A program made the translations under genes and the position numbers. Below are positions 52,656 through 62,682 of a DNA stretch of 64,000 bases, in pieces; positions within the stretch are counted from its first letter, which is position 1; each line of letters opens with the position of its first letter. The stretch spans positions 1 to 64,000 of the forward strand of contig NZ_JACHCC010000002.1 in the NCBI RefSeq assembly GCF_014207135.1, read 5' to 3'. The notes below the pieces were generated by a model. It was not told where the DNA came from. It was given only the letters and a program-made list of their open reading frames with translations, and ran no database searches. Source of the stretch: Pedobacter cryoconitis. GTDB taxonomy: Bacteria > Bacteroidota > Bacteroidia > Sphingobacteriales > Sphingobacteriaceae.

Positions 52656-52994
52656 ATCTACATTGAAGTAAAACCATTTCCGATTGATGTAATATGCAAA
52701 GAACAGTTTTGCAATGTAGAAAATAAAACCAGAAAGGAAACCAAATTAAATTGGCTTTATCTTGTTGAAATGTTTGTTTTAATTTTATTCTGTATCTTAA
52801 TGATAGGGGTTTTGAGCACTTCTCTTTAAGAATTGATGCTGGGCAAGGTAGTTGAATGCTGTTATGAACAGATTGAATAGCTTATTGACTAATAGATAAA
52901 TTTTCAATGGATGTGAAATCGTATATTTATATAGTAATTAACTCAATATTAATAATATAGCGTATCCTAAAAGCCTGGACAGCCTCCTGTATAG
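52656..52994. other. Divergent promoter region of prp operon and hybrid kinase
   Basis: The 339-bp stretch between the riboswitch and the kinase start at 52995 should hold both promoters. A 9-bp inverted repeat (TCTACATTG at 52657-52665 and CAATGTAGA at 52712-52720) lies next to the aptamer. No other feature is seen. Confidence 0.4.
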
Positions 52995-55900
52995 ATGAAA
53001 GATCAAGACGAAAAAAAACGAATCAAGGTGCTACATGATTATGGGATATTAGATTCATTAAATGAACCTGAATTCGACAGACTAACTAAGTTAGCGTCTC
53101 TGATTTGTGAAACACCAATATCATTAATTTCTCTTATTGATGAAAACCGACAATGGTTTAAGTCTAAAGTTGGATTAGAAGTTAATGAAACCGCGAGGGA
53201 ACTGGCCTTTTGTCAGTATGCAATATCCCAGAAAGGTAAATTTGAAGTCAGAGATGCAACCGAGGACCAACGTTTTAAGAATAATCTTCTAGTTACTGGT
53301 GAGCCAAATATTCGTTTTTATTCGGGATACCCTTTGATTGATCCGGATGGCTATGCACTGGGAACCTTATGTGTTATAGACCGGGTGCCGCGTGTGCTAA
53401 ATGAAAAACAAGCAAAAGCAATGAGTTTACTAGCTGAAGAAGCTATCAGCCTTATTGTGGAAAGAAATAAAAGGGAGGAATTTAATAGCTTCAGAAAGCT
53501 TTTTGTACTGTCTCAGGGGCTAATCTGCATTGCCGGGATAGACGGATATTTTAAAAAGGTCAACCCGGCTTTCGAAAAGATATTGGGATGGGATGCAGAT
53601 TTTTTATTGAATATTTCTTTTTTCGATCTGATTCATCCAGAAGATCTGAAGAGCACAGAAAATGAAGTCAGAAAATTAGCTTTAGGAGAGAATACAGTAG
53701 ATTTTACACATCGGTTCAGAACAAAAACTGGTACATACAGAGTGCTGCAATGGGAGGCTACTCCCGAACCTGCTACTGGAAATATTTTTGCCATCGGACG
53801 TGATGTAACACTGGAAATAGAAAAGAAAAGACAGCTGATGATCAGCGAAGAAAAGCTAAAAGCCTTTTTTGAGAACTCACCGGGACTGATGTGTACGCAT
53901 GATATGCAGGGACATTTCTTATCTGCCAATGATGCCGGAGCAAACATTTTAGGTTATACCAAAGAAGAAGTCATTACATTATCGTTGTTTGATATAGTAC
54001 CGGAATCGCTGCACGATAGTTTACACAGTTATCTCGGAGAAATAAAAAAAACCGGCCGTGCAAGAGGCGAGATGTTAACAGTAGGAAAAAACGGATCTAA
54101 AAGAATGTGGCTTTTTAATAATGTCCTGGAACAGAATTTTAATGAAGAGCCTTATGTTATTGGAAACGCTGCAGATATAACTGAGCAACATTACTTAGAA
54201 CTCAATCTGAAGCGTACCAGAGCCATGATGGAGCAGACTAATAAAGTGGCCAGAGTCGGTGGATGGGAGTATGATTTACTTAAACAAAAAGTAAGCTGGA
54301 CTGGTATAACCAAAGAAATTCATGGTGTAGCGCAGGATTACGAACCTGATCTGAATAGCAGTATCAGTTTTTACAAGGAAGGAGAATACAGGGAGAAAAT
54401 TGCAAAAGCAATAAATGAAGCAATTGAGCAAGGTAAGCCCTGGGATTTAGAGTTACAGATTGTAAATATGCAGGGGGTAGAATTATGGATCAGAGCGTTA
54501 GGATATGCAGAATTTCAAGATGAAAAATGTATAAGGCTATTTGGAACATTCCAGGATATTGATGAGCATAAAAGGATTGAACTGGATTTCGATAAATCAA
54601 AAAAGTTATTGGATGATGTTTTACATGCCGCATCAGAGGTAAGTATTATAGCAACTGATCTACAGGGAATCATCACCGTGTTCAATAAAGGAGCTGAAAT
54701 TTTGCTGGGATACACGGCAAAAGAAATGATTGGCAAAGAAACACCACTTATTTTACATGATATCAATGAGATTACAAAACGCGGCAAAGAATTAAGTACA
54801 GAACTTGGTTATCGGGTAGAGGGATTTCAGGTTTTTACTGAAAAACCTGAAAAAGATGGTTCTGAACGGGGGGAATGGACGTATATCAAAAAAGATGGCG
54901 CCAGGCTTACCGTTTCTTTGGTGGCCACAGCAATAAGAGATGATGAGGATAATGTAGTTGGATATCTTGGGGTGGCCACAGATATTACGGAGAGAAAACG
55001 TTTTGAAAATCAGCTGATCACTGAGAAAGCAAGATTATCTGCTTTTGTAGAGCATGCTCCCGCAGCAGTAATGATGTTGGATAACGATATGATTTGTGTT
55101 GCAGTTAGCAGAAGATGGCTGGAATACTATCATTTAACCAACCGCCAGGTAATTGGTATATCTTATTACGAATTTTTTCCTGATGGTGACAAACAAAGAC
55201 ATAAAAAGATCTTAAAAGGGGCTGTCGAAAGAAATGATGAAGATATTGACTCACCAGCGGAAACTGACCAGGAGCGGTATATTACATGGGAAATGAGACC
55301 ATGGTATCATTTCGAAAATGAAATTGGCGGAATGATGATTTTTACGCAGGATATCACTCAGTTGATCAGACAGCGTGAAGAATTAAAAACAGCGAAATTA
55401 CAGGCCGAGCAAGCGAATGCGGCTAAGTCCGAGTTCCTGGCAAATATGAGTCATGAAATAAGGACACCTTTAAATGGAATTATTGGTTTTACAGATCTTG
55501 TTTTAAAGACAAAACTGGATGAAACACAAGCTCAGTATTTATCGATAGTAAATCAATCTGGAAATGCCCTGATGAGTATTATCAATGATATTCTGGATTT
55601 TTCGAAAATTGAAGCTGGTAAACTGGAGTTCGATATTGAAAGGTGTGATCTTTACGAAATAGGATATCAGGTCTCTGATATCATGAATTACCAGATTCAG
55701 ACAAAAAAACTGGAAATGCTCCTGAATATTTCTTCAGCACTCCCAAGGTTCATCTGGACAGATTCAGTCCGGTTGAAACAAATTCTGATCAATTTGTTAG
55801 GCAATGCTGCTAAATTCACGGAAAAAGGAGAAATTGAATTAAAAATAGAACCTCTGCTTAATGAGGGGGAACTAACTACTGTTCGTTTTAGTGTGAGAGA

Positions 55901-57317
55901 TACTGGGCTTGGCATCAAACAGGAGAAACAGGAGAAAATCTTTGAGGCTTTTTCGCAGGAAGATGCCTCGACAACTAAAAAGTATGGAGGAACAGGTCTT
56001 GGATTGACAATTTCAAATAAATTACTTCTGATGATGGAGAGCCGCCTGCAGCTGAGAAGTACACCAGGGGAAGGCAGTTTGTTTTTCTTTGATGTTACCT
56101 TCAAAACAGAGATGGGCCAAGCTATTGAATGGGTAAATATTGATGCTATTAAAAAAGTATTGATTGTAGATGATAATGATAATAACCGGGTTATACTTAG
56201 TCAGATGCTTAAATTGAAAAACATTGAGACTGATGAGGCACATAATGGTTTTGAAGCACTACAATATTTAGATGGAGACAGGCATTATGATGTAATTTTA
56301 ATGGATTATCATATGCCGCTCATGGACGGCCTGGATACGACCGAAAAAATCAGGCAGCTCTTTTCTGCTACAAACGAGGATCAGCCAGTTATCTTATTGC
56401 ATAGTTCTTCTGAAGATGGGAATCTGATTACGAAATGTCAGGAACTGCAGATACGACAGCGTCTGGTTAAACCGGTGAAAGCTCAAGATATTTATACTGC
56501 TTTATCGCGTTTGAATATGAAAATTTCTGTGGTCGTAGATTCACAGAAGGATACTAAAGATTATGTGACTACTGATGCGGTTAAAATCCTTATAGTAGAA
56601 GATAATACAGTTAACATGTATCTGAGTAAGGCGATAATAGGAAAGGCTATCCCAAACGCGATCATATTTGAAGCCAGGAATGGATTTGAAGGACTGGAAT
56701 GCTTTAAAAAAAATCCGCCTGATTTGGTTATGATGGATGTTCAGATGCCCGAAATGAATGGTTATGAAACAGCAATGAAGATCAGAGAACTGGATTATTC
56801 TGCAAATGTACCCATTATTGCCATTACCGCCGGCAATGTAAAAGGTGAAAAAGAAAAATGTCTTGAAGCTGGCATGAATGACTTTGTCGTTAAACCGGTT
56901 ATAGAGGAAACAATAGTTTCAGTGCTGAATAAATGGCTTAAATGCAATAGTGGAAGCAAATTTAGTACTCCTATTGAAAATGATGCCGATCAGTCAACGC
57001 ATTTCGACGTTAATAAATTAGCTATATATTACGGGGAAGGGGAAACCGTTTCCAGCGAAATAATTATGCTGATACGTGAGCAGTTGAAGGAATCACTTAT
57101 AAAATTAGAATTCCATGTCAGGAACAAAGATCTGGTCAGCATCAATAGTTTAGGACATATGTTACGTGGAACTTCTGTAACTGCCGGTCTGACGAACCTA
57201 TCTAAATTGGCTATAGAACTAGAATATATGAATACTTTTTTAGAATTTGATATGGAAGATTTATTGGCAAGAACTAAAAAAGAGATAGAATTACTGTTAA
57301 AAGTTATGAAAATCTGA
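52995..57317 (+). CDS. Hybrid sensor histidine kinase, GAF-PAS(n)-HK-REC-REC-Hpt
   Basis: A 1440-residue soluble multi-domain kinase without membrane helix. Order by approximate residue: GAF (15-160), a series of about five PAS/PAC units (165-800), HisKA with phospho-His in M-S-H-E-I-R-T-P-L at about 820, HATPase (N-L-L-G-N-A-A-K-F near 935; G-L-G-I and G-G-T-G-L-G-L near 975-1000), two receivers (L-I-V-D-D-N near 1055 with L-M-D-Y-H-M-P; L-I-V-E-D-N near 1200 with M-M-D-V-Q-M-P), and an Hpt-like C-terminus with H in S-L-G-H-M-L-R-G. All parts of a phosphorelay are in one chain; output must lie elsewhere. Confidence 0.95.
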   Translation: MKDQDEKKRIKVLHDYGILDSLNEPEFDRLTKLASLICETPISLISLIDENRQWFKSKVGLEVNETARELAFCQYAISQKGKFEVRDATEDQRFKNNLLVTGEPNIRFYSGYPLIDPDGYALGTLCVIDRVPRVLNEKQAKAMSLLAEEAISLIVERNKREEFNSFRKLFVLSQGLICIAGIDGYFKKVNPAFEKILGWDADFLLNISFFDLIHPEDLKSTENEVRKLALGENTVDFTHRFRTKTGTYRVLQWEATPEPATGNIFAIGRDVTLEIEKKRQLMISEEKLKAFFENSPGLMCTHDMQGHFLSANDAGANILGYTKEEVITLSLFDIVPESLHDSLHSYLGEIKKTGRARGEMLTVGKNGSKRMWLFNNVLEQNFNEEPYVIGNAADITEQHYLELNLKRTRAMMEQTNKVARVGGWEYDLLKQKVSWTGITKEIHGVAQDYEPDLNSSISFYKEGEYREKIAKAINEAIEQGKPWDLELQIVNMQGVELWIRALGYAEFQDEKCIRLFGTFQDIDEHKRIELDFDKSKKLLDDVLHAASEVSIIATDLQGIITVFNKGAEILLGYTAKEMIGKETPLILHDINEITKRGKELSTELGYRVEGFQVFTEKPEKDGSERGEWTYIKKDGARLTVSLVATAIRDDEDNVVGYLGVATDITERKRFENQLITEKARLSAFVEHAPAAVMMLDNDMICVAVSRRWLEYYHLTNRQVIGISYYEFFPDGDKQRHKKILKGAVERNDEDIDSPAETDQERYITWEMRPWYHFENEIGGMMIFTQDITQLIRQREELKTAKLQAEQANAAKSEFLANMSHEIRTPLNGIIGFTDLVLKTKLDETQAQYLSIVNQSGNALMSIINDILDFSKIEAGKLEFDIERCDLYEIGYQVSDIMNYQIQTKKLEMLLNISSALPRFIWTDSVRLKQILINLLGNAAKFTEKGEIELKIEPLLNEGELTTVRFSVRDTGLGIKQEKQEKIFEAFSQEDASTTKKYGGTGLGLTISNKLLLMMESRLQLRSTPGEGSLFFFDVTFKTEMGQAIEWVNIDAIKKVLIVDDNDNNRVILSQMLKLKNIETDEAHNGFEALQYLDGDRHYDVILMDYHMPLMDGLDTTEKIRQLFSATNEDQPVILLHSSSEDGNLITKCQELQIRQRLVKPVKAQDIYTALSRLNMKISVVVDSQKDTKDYVTTDAVKILIVEDNTVNMYLSKAIIGKAIPNAIIFEARNGFEGLECFKKNPPDLVMMDVQMPEMNGYETAMKIRELDYSANVPIIAITAGNVKGEKEKCLEAGMNDFVVKPVIEETIVSVLNKWLKCNSGSKFSTPIENDADQSTHFDVNKLAIYYGEGETVSSEIIMLIREQLKESLIKLEFHVRNKDLVSINSLGHMLRGTSVTAGLTNLSKLAIELEYMNTFLEFDMEDLLARTKKEIELLLKVMKI

Positions 57318-57374
57318 TACAAACTGAAGATATTTGGCAACATAAACCGACCACTAAAAAGCAATTATATTCCA

Positions 57375-58202
57375 ATGAAAAAATATCTGTTTTTAACACT
57401 CATATTTTCAACATTTACGCTTTGTTCAATCGCACAATCGACAGAAGAATTAAATCGTAAAATTAATGAGCTTTCAGTCAAAATTGACGCTGCTATCAAA
57501 TCTGGCAATCCGGATGTATACGAAAATTTAATACCAGAACTGAATCAAAGTCTGATAAATAACCTGGTTATCCTTGCAACTAAGTCACCCGATTTTATGC
57601 AAAAAAGTTCTCTGACGACTGGAAAAGGTGGTAAGAACGAGTTTATCTTTATAAGTAATTCGAAAGATCAGAAATTCAAGATTTTTAGTTGGAGTGATGG
57701 AGCTGGAACAATAGGAAGTTATCAGTATGTGGCCTTTTGGAAAGCTGGCAACAAGATAAAACACAAGATATCCACTGAAGGTGACCCTTTTCTGGATCCT
57801 AGTGATTATATACGTGACATTTATCATAGTCGTCGTACCAATGGTAATGATTTATATTTTTGTATAACCGAAGCAGGAGACCGTAATAATTATGGAATGG
57901 ATATTCAGTGCTTTGAAGTAGATAAATCTGGAAATTTAAAAGCAAATATTCCGGTCTTTAAAGCGGGTGCTAAAACATTATCAAGTATTAGCATAAAAAA
58001 TTATAACGATTATAAGTATTCAAACGTTTCCGGGCAAAAAACTAATGTTATTCATTTCAGTGCGGATGGCAAGACTTTATACGTTCCCATTATTTCCAGC
58101 AACTGGACTAAAAGTGGTGATGATGGAAAAGCAAGTTATGTACTGCACTATTTTGTTTATCAATTCGACGGTGCAAATTTTGTTTATAAGAAAAAAGAAT
58201 AA
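57375..58202 (+). CDS. Secreted hypothetical protein
   Basis: A 275-residue protein with signal peptide (C-S-I-A-Q, residue 21). A short coiled-coil-like stretch (E-E-L-N-R-K-I-N-E-L-S-V-K-I) is followed by a beta-rich domain with aromatic-rich repeats (F-K-I-F-S-W-S-D-G-A-G, Y-Q-Y-V-A-F-W). No family is recognised. It is 57 bp after the kinase and may be read with it. Confidence 0.6.
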   Translation: MKKYLFLTLIFSTFTLCSIAQSTEELNRKINELSVKIDAAIKSGNPDVYENLIPELNQSLINNLVILATKSPDFMQKSSLTTGKGGKNEFIFISNSKDQKFKIFSWSDGAGTIGSYQYVAFWKAGNKIKHKISTEGDPFLDPSDYIRDIYHSRRTNGNDLYFCITEAGDRNNYGMDIQCFEVDKSGNLKANIPVFKAGAKTLSSISIKNYNDYKYSNVSGQKTNVIHFSADGKTLYVPIISSNWTKSGDDGKASYVLHYFVYQFDGANFVYKKKE

Positions 58203-58384
58203 TCCCATGGCCTGAAAATGGCCTATCTGACATCTTAACAAACCATTTAAAATATCATTTGTTTTTAGCATAAGAGACTAGTCTTGTTTGATAAGATCAA
58301 CAATCAAAGACGATGTGCTGTGAGTGGCATTAAATTTTTCTGTTTATACTCCAGACAAAAGCTTATACTATTAAAAGGGTTAAA

Positions 58385-59881
58385 ATGGTTTTCGCTATAA
58401 GTCATTCCCGGCAACGTCATCCATTTCTGCTTGTTCTCCTGATAGCTATGATAAGCATGCTGTTTTGTTTATCATGCAAAATTAAGAAGCCAGCCACCAC
58501 CGCAGTTATTACGACTAATCCGGTCATTGTAAATCCGGTAAAGACTGATGAGCAGGATGGAGCCAGGCAGGAAGAATTTAAAAGAATACTGTTCACCAAA
58601 TTTTCAGGTTCAGTCTACCTGGAGCAGATTAATGCCTTTTATAAGGAGAACAATTATAAACCAGTTCTGATACGCAAGTTTTTTCCTGATCGTCAACTCC
58701 TGATATTTGCCGGTTATCTGATGAATACGGGTAGGCATGGCCTTGATCCGGAACTATTTTCAGCAGGTGTCATCAAAAAGAAACTGGATAGTATATACAG
58801 TATAAATAATCTGACCATACCAGATACTTCTCAGAATATAACTGAATTAGAGTTCTCAGTAGCAAATGCCCTGATAAGCTATAGTAAAGCACTACAGTTT
58901 GGTTTTACCAATCCTGCGAAAGTATATGCCCATTATACTTCCGTGAATTTAATTCCTGATAGTAACTATATTCCACAAGTCCTTAAAGTAAGCAATCTTA
59001 AAGATTATCTGGAAAATCTGCAGCCTAATGGGATACAGTATAAAGCATTGCAAAATGCACTTTCTTCAGTTGAACAAAGTGCAGCCGTCAATAAAGACAT
59101 TCAATATCAGACTATAGTGGTTAATATGGAACGCCTGAGGTGGAAAGACCGACCCGCCGGAGAAAAAATTGTAGTGGTCAATATTGCGGATTTTAGTCTT
59201 GATGTGATTGATAAAAGAAAGGTTGTATTACATATGAAAGTTTGTGTTGGAGAAAGCGGAGAAAGAGAGACTCCACAGCTGAGCAGCCAGATTTATAGTG
59301 TTCAGGTCAATCCAATCTGGAATATTCCCCAAAGTATTGCAAAGAATGAAACTTCTAAACAAGCAGCCGAAGACCGATATTACCTAGCTAATAATAATAT
59401 TAATGTCTATCAGAAAGGGAAGTTAATTGCCAATCCTGAGTCTATAGACTGGTCTGAGGTGGATGTCAGTAGTTATTCCTTTAAACAACAACCCGGAGGT
59501 AAAAATGCTTTGGGTAAAATCAAATTTCTATTTAATAATAGTAGCAGCATTTATCTGCATGATACGCCTGTACAATCTGCTTTTCGTAAGAAAATAAGGG
59601 CGGTAAGTCATGGCTGTGTGCGTGTAGAGAAGCCTATGGAGCTTGCCTATGCCTTGTTTGGAAAAGTTGAAAAATACGAGCAGGTAAAACGGGCAATGGA
59701 TAGTGGTTATCCACGTGCAAAATATATAGGTCTGCCAAAAAAAATACCCATCTGGCTTACTTATTACACGGCCTGGTCAGATGACAAAGGTAAGATTCAG
59801 TTTTGCAGGGACATTTATGGATTGGATAGTGTCCTGTATGCGCATTTGAAGTGGAATAATCTGGCTGAGAAGAATCAATAG
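58385..59881 (+). CDS. L,D-transpeptidase lipoprotein (YcbB/YkuD type)
   Basis: A 498-residue protein with lipoprotein signal (F-C-L-S-C; Cys around residue 31). The middle part is the helical scaffold domain of YcbB-like enzymes and the C-terminal part a YkuD catalytic domain with H-D-T-P (about 396) and S-H-G-C-V-R-V (about 409-415), whose Cys is the nucleophile. It forms 3-3 cross-links in peptidoglycan or attaches proteins, and is expected to confer tolerance to most beta-lactams except carbapenems. Periplasmic. Confidence 0.92.
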   Translation: MVFAISHSRQRHPFLLVLLIAMISMLFCLSCKIKKPATTAVITTNPVIVNPVKTDEQDGARQEEFKRILFTKFSGSVYLEQINAFYKENNYKPVLIRKFFPDRQLLIFAGYLMNTGRHGLDPELFSAGVIKKKLDSIYSINNLTIPDTSQNITELEFSVANALISYSKALQFGFTNPAKVYAHYTSVNLIPDSNYIPQVLKVSNLKDYLENLQPNGIQYKALQNALSSVEQSAAVNKDIQYQTIVVNMERLRWKDRPAGEKIVVVNIADFSLDVIDKRKVVLHMKVCVGESGERETPQLSSQIYSVQVNPIWNIPQSIAKNETSKQAAEDRYYLANNNINVYQKGKLIANPESIDWSEVDVSSYSFKQQPGGKNALGKIKFLFNNSSSIYLHDTPVQSAFRKKIRAVSHGCVRVEKPMELAYALFGKVEKYEQVKRAMDSGYPRAKYIGLPKKIPIWLTYYTAWSDDKGKIQFCRDIYGLDSVLYAHLKWNNLAEKNQ

Positions 59882-59985
59882 ATGGCTCATCCAAAACTCT
59901 GAAGAATAGCTGTTAAATTAGGCTGACAAATCTTAGCTTTACTGGAGAGTTATATGTTAATTCGTCTAAATCAAATTCATATTTT

Positions 59986-60711
59986 ATGAAGTATATCATT
60001 ACTACAATCAAATTAGTTTCTGTAGGTCTGTTTCTTACGACTTCTGTATTTGCGCAGGTCAGGGATAGTACGCAAAGGAAGGATGCAAAAGTACCTGACT
60101 GGGCGGCCCTTCGATATTATCAGGAGGCAAACGGCCAGGCACAATTGAATTCTCCAAAAGAAAACCGTGTTGTTTTTATGGGAAACTCTATTACTGAAGG
60201 CTGGTCAAGGGTAGATCCGGAATTCTTTAATCAGCATAAAAATTATATTAACAGAGGGATAAGTGGACAGACCACTCCGCAAATGCTCATACGCTTCCGT
60301 CAGGATGTAATTAATCTCAAACCTAAAATTGTTGTAATATTGGGTGGAACAAATGATATTGCAGGTAACACAGGACCAGCAACTACAGACGAAATCTTTG
60401 GTAACCTGGTTTCTATGATGGAACTGGCGAAAGCGAATCGTATCAAAGTGATTATCTCTTCAGTTTTACCAGTATATGATTATCCATGGAAAAAAGGAGC
60501 GGAACCTGTTACCCGGATTGCTGAGTTGAACGAGCGGCTAAAACTCTATGCAAAGCAGGAACATATTGTTTATCTGGATTATTATTCGGCAATGAAAGAT
60601 GATAGAAAAGGATTGAAGGAAAATCTTTCCGCTGATGGGGTTCATCCAAATATTGCTGGTTATAAAATCATGGAGCCGCTGTTGGAGAAGGCAATTAAAA
60701 GTACACCTTAA
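59986..60711 (+). CDS. Secreted SGNH/GDSL hydrolase
   Basis: A 241-residue protein with signal peptide (V-F-A-Q, residue 24). Block I is V-V-F-M-G-N-S-I-T-E-G-W with nucleophile S68, the Gly/Asn oxyanion positions are in R-G-I-S-G and G-G-T-N-D-I, and D217 and H220 are in D-G-V-H-P-N. The G-N-S block and length are those of esterases/acetylhydrolases acting on carbohydrate or wall esters. Substrate not known. Confidence 0.92.
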   Translation: MKYIITTIKLVSVGLFLTTSVFAQVRDSTQRKDAKVPDWAALRYYQEANGQAQLNSPKENRVVFMGNSITEGWSRVDPEFFNQHKNYINRGISGQTTPQMLIRFRQDVINLKPKIVVILGGTNDIAGNTGPATTDEIFGNLVSMMELAKANRIKVIISSVLPVYDYPWKKGAEPVTRIAELNERLKLYAKQEHIVYLDYYSAMKDDRKGLKENLSADGVHPNIAGYKIMEPLLEKAIKSTP

Positions 60712-60771
60712 TTTTAGTATAAGTATCGTGCTGTCAGATAACCTTTAGACGATTAATCTGTTTTGTATAGT

Positions 60772-61410
60772 ATGAAACGAATCAGCGCTCCCTTCTCTAG
60801 GAAACAAGAACTTATTCATGGCCTGATCCATGGTATTGGGGTAGTATTTGGCGTATGCGGCATTCCTGTTCTGGCGGGACTTGCTGCTGCACATCATAAC
60901 ACGGCAGCTTTAATAGGGGCCGGGATCTATGGATTTAGCTTTATGTTGTTATTTACCAGCTCTATGGTTTATCACCTGGCGCTTGAGCCTGCGGTAAAAA
61001 GGCTGTTTGAAATATTTGATCATATTAGTATTTATTTCCTGATTGCGGGTACTTATACACCATTTATACTGGTTTATCTGAATAATGAATTTGGCCGTAT
61101 TTTGCTTGCCGTTTTATGGGGGCTGACAATCCTGGGGATATTCTTTAAAATATGGTTTACAGGGAAATTCGGTAGGATTTCTACAATAATCTATCTATTG
61201 ATGGGCTGGATGATGATTTCAGGTGGGAAAAGATTTTTTGCAGCTTTGCCACATGAGGTGATTGTCCTGCTGTTGATCGGGGCATGTCTTTACTCAGTTG
61301 GTGTGGCTTTCTATGTATGGGGTAAACGGGCTTATACTCATGCTGTCTGGCATGGACTTGTTCTGATAGCTGCAATCTGTCATTATGTTGCTGTATTATT
61401 AGCTATGTAA
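60772..61410 (+). CDS. Hemolysin-III family (YqfA/PAQR) membrane protein
   Basis: The ATG at 60772 (MKRISAPF) gives 212 residues; the frame from the TTG at 60763 is unlikely. Seven membrane helices; the metal-binding positions typical for PAQR/HlyIII are visible as L-I-H-G-L-I-H-G, S-S-M-V-Y-H-L, D-H-I-S-I-Y-F-L and the C-terminal H-A-V-W-H. The role is uncertain (proposed metal-dependent hydrolase). Confidence 0.92.
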   Translation: MKRISAPFSRKQELIHGLIHGIGVVFGVCGIPVLAGLAAAHHNTAALIGAGIYGFSFMLLFTSSMVYHLALEPAVKRLFEIFDHISIYFLIAGTYTPFILVYLNNEFGRILLAVLWGLTILGIFFKIWFTGKFGRISTIIYLLMGWMMISGGKRFFAALPHEVIVLLLIGACLYSVGVAFYVWGKRAYTHAVWHGLVLIAAICHYVAVLLAM

Positions 61411-61506
61411 GCCCGGATTGGTGTTCTGATCAAAATAGTTTCCAAATAAATTCGTTTAATTTATCGTCGGCCAGACTTTATATGGTATTTTGCAAAAAAG
61501 ATTATC

Positions 61507-62634
61507 TTGAAAAACCATATCAAATTAATATTTACATTAATTCTTATAATGAATACAGTCCTCCCGGTTAATGCTGAAGCCCAGGAATATGTCCAGAAAT
61601 TGTATCCCTGGTTGGCCAAAACGGGTGAATTTGGTTATTGTGACAGTATCGGAAATATAGTGATTAAACCCCGGTTTGAAGATGCACGATCATTTATCAA
61701 TGGATATGCTTTTGTTAAAGAAAAAGACAAATACAGCGTAATTAATCAAAATGGGCAGGCTATTACGGAACCTAAATCTTATGCAGCTGGCTTATACTCG
61801 GAGAATTTCTATTCATTATATAAAAAGAGTGGAAATTATGAAACTGCCGGAATATTTTCGGACGGACTATTTACACTGCTGATTACTAAAAAGGTATCTG
61901 ATGATTTGTTGCCTTTCTGGAAGTGGGAGCGTGGTCCACTATTTTTCTTTAAATATTCAGAATCCAGAACCAAATGGGAGATTTATTCACTACCTGAAAA
62001 GAAGAGGTTGTTTCGCCAAACGGTAACCAGCTGGGAAACTCCTGTAATCTATCAGAAGGGAAGCTGGGATTTATACAATAATGCGTTTAAGTTTCCATTT
62101 TCTGTTGCCACGATGGGAAGAAACTTAGCGATCCGCGATCAGCTATATCAGTTGGATGCCAGAAACAGTATTCTGGAAACGTCAGGAAAAGTAACTGATA
62201 TTTTCAAAGATACTGTAGTGACTGTCCCAAAGGAGACTATTGCGGATAAGCTGCCTTTTAAAGAGGGGGTACCCTGTAAATTTTCTAAAGATTGTTATAT
62301 GGCAAAAGATCCGTCTAGCGGGAAATATGGTGTTTTCGATACAAAAACGGGGAGCTGGAAAGTAAAACCTGAATATGATGGTCTAAAAGAAGAAATAGCT
62401 GAGCACATTATAGTATATATGCAGCTTAGTCATTTAAAAGGATGGCCTGAAAGTCTTTATGGTTTGCTTGATGTCGGACATAATAAAACGCTGACTCCGG
62501 CAAAGTATAATAATATAGCTCGTGATGGAAGAGTAAATATAACTGAATATGTGAAACATACCGATTATCTATACAATACTAAAAATACTTTTTATTATAT
62601 AAATATCTATACCGGGAGAGAATACAAGGAGTAA
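61507..62634 (+). CDS. Secreted WG-repeat-like protein
   Basis: A 375-residue protein starting at TTG (61507); this start gives a signal peptide (A-E-A-Q) and no ATG precedes the hydrophobic core. The mature protein has two or more WG-type beta units: T-G-E-F-G-Y-C-D-S-I-G-N-I-V-I-K-P-R-F-E-D-A and S-G-K-Y-G-V-F-D-T-K-T-G-S-W-K-V-K-P-E-Y-D-G. WG repeats occur in surface proteins of Bacteroidota. The function is unknown. Confidence 0.7.
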   Translation: MKNHIKLIFTLILIMNTVLPVNAEAQEYVQKLYPWLAKTGEFGYCDSIGNIVIKPRFEDARSFINGYAFVKEKDKYSVINQNGQAITEPKSYAAGLYSENFYSLYKKSGNYETAGIFSDGLFTLLITKKVSDDLLPFWKWERGPLFFFKYSESRTKWEIYSLPEKKRLFRQTVTSWETPVIYQKGSWDLYNNAFKFPFSVATMGRNLAIRDQLYQLDARNSILETSGKVTDIFKDTVVTVPKETIADKLPFKEGVPCKFSKDCYMAKDPSSGKYGVFDTKTGSWKVKPEYDGLKEEIAEHIIVYMQLSHLKGWPESLYGLLDVGHNKTLTPAKYNNIARDGRVNITEYVKHTDYLYNTKNTFYYINIYTGREYKE

Positions 62635-62682
62635 AACCGGTAATTACTTTAAGTTGAAGATTAGCTAAGAGAATACATAATT

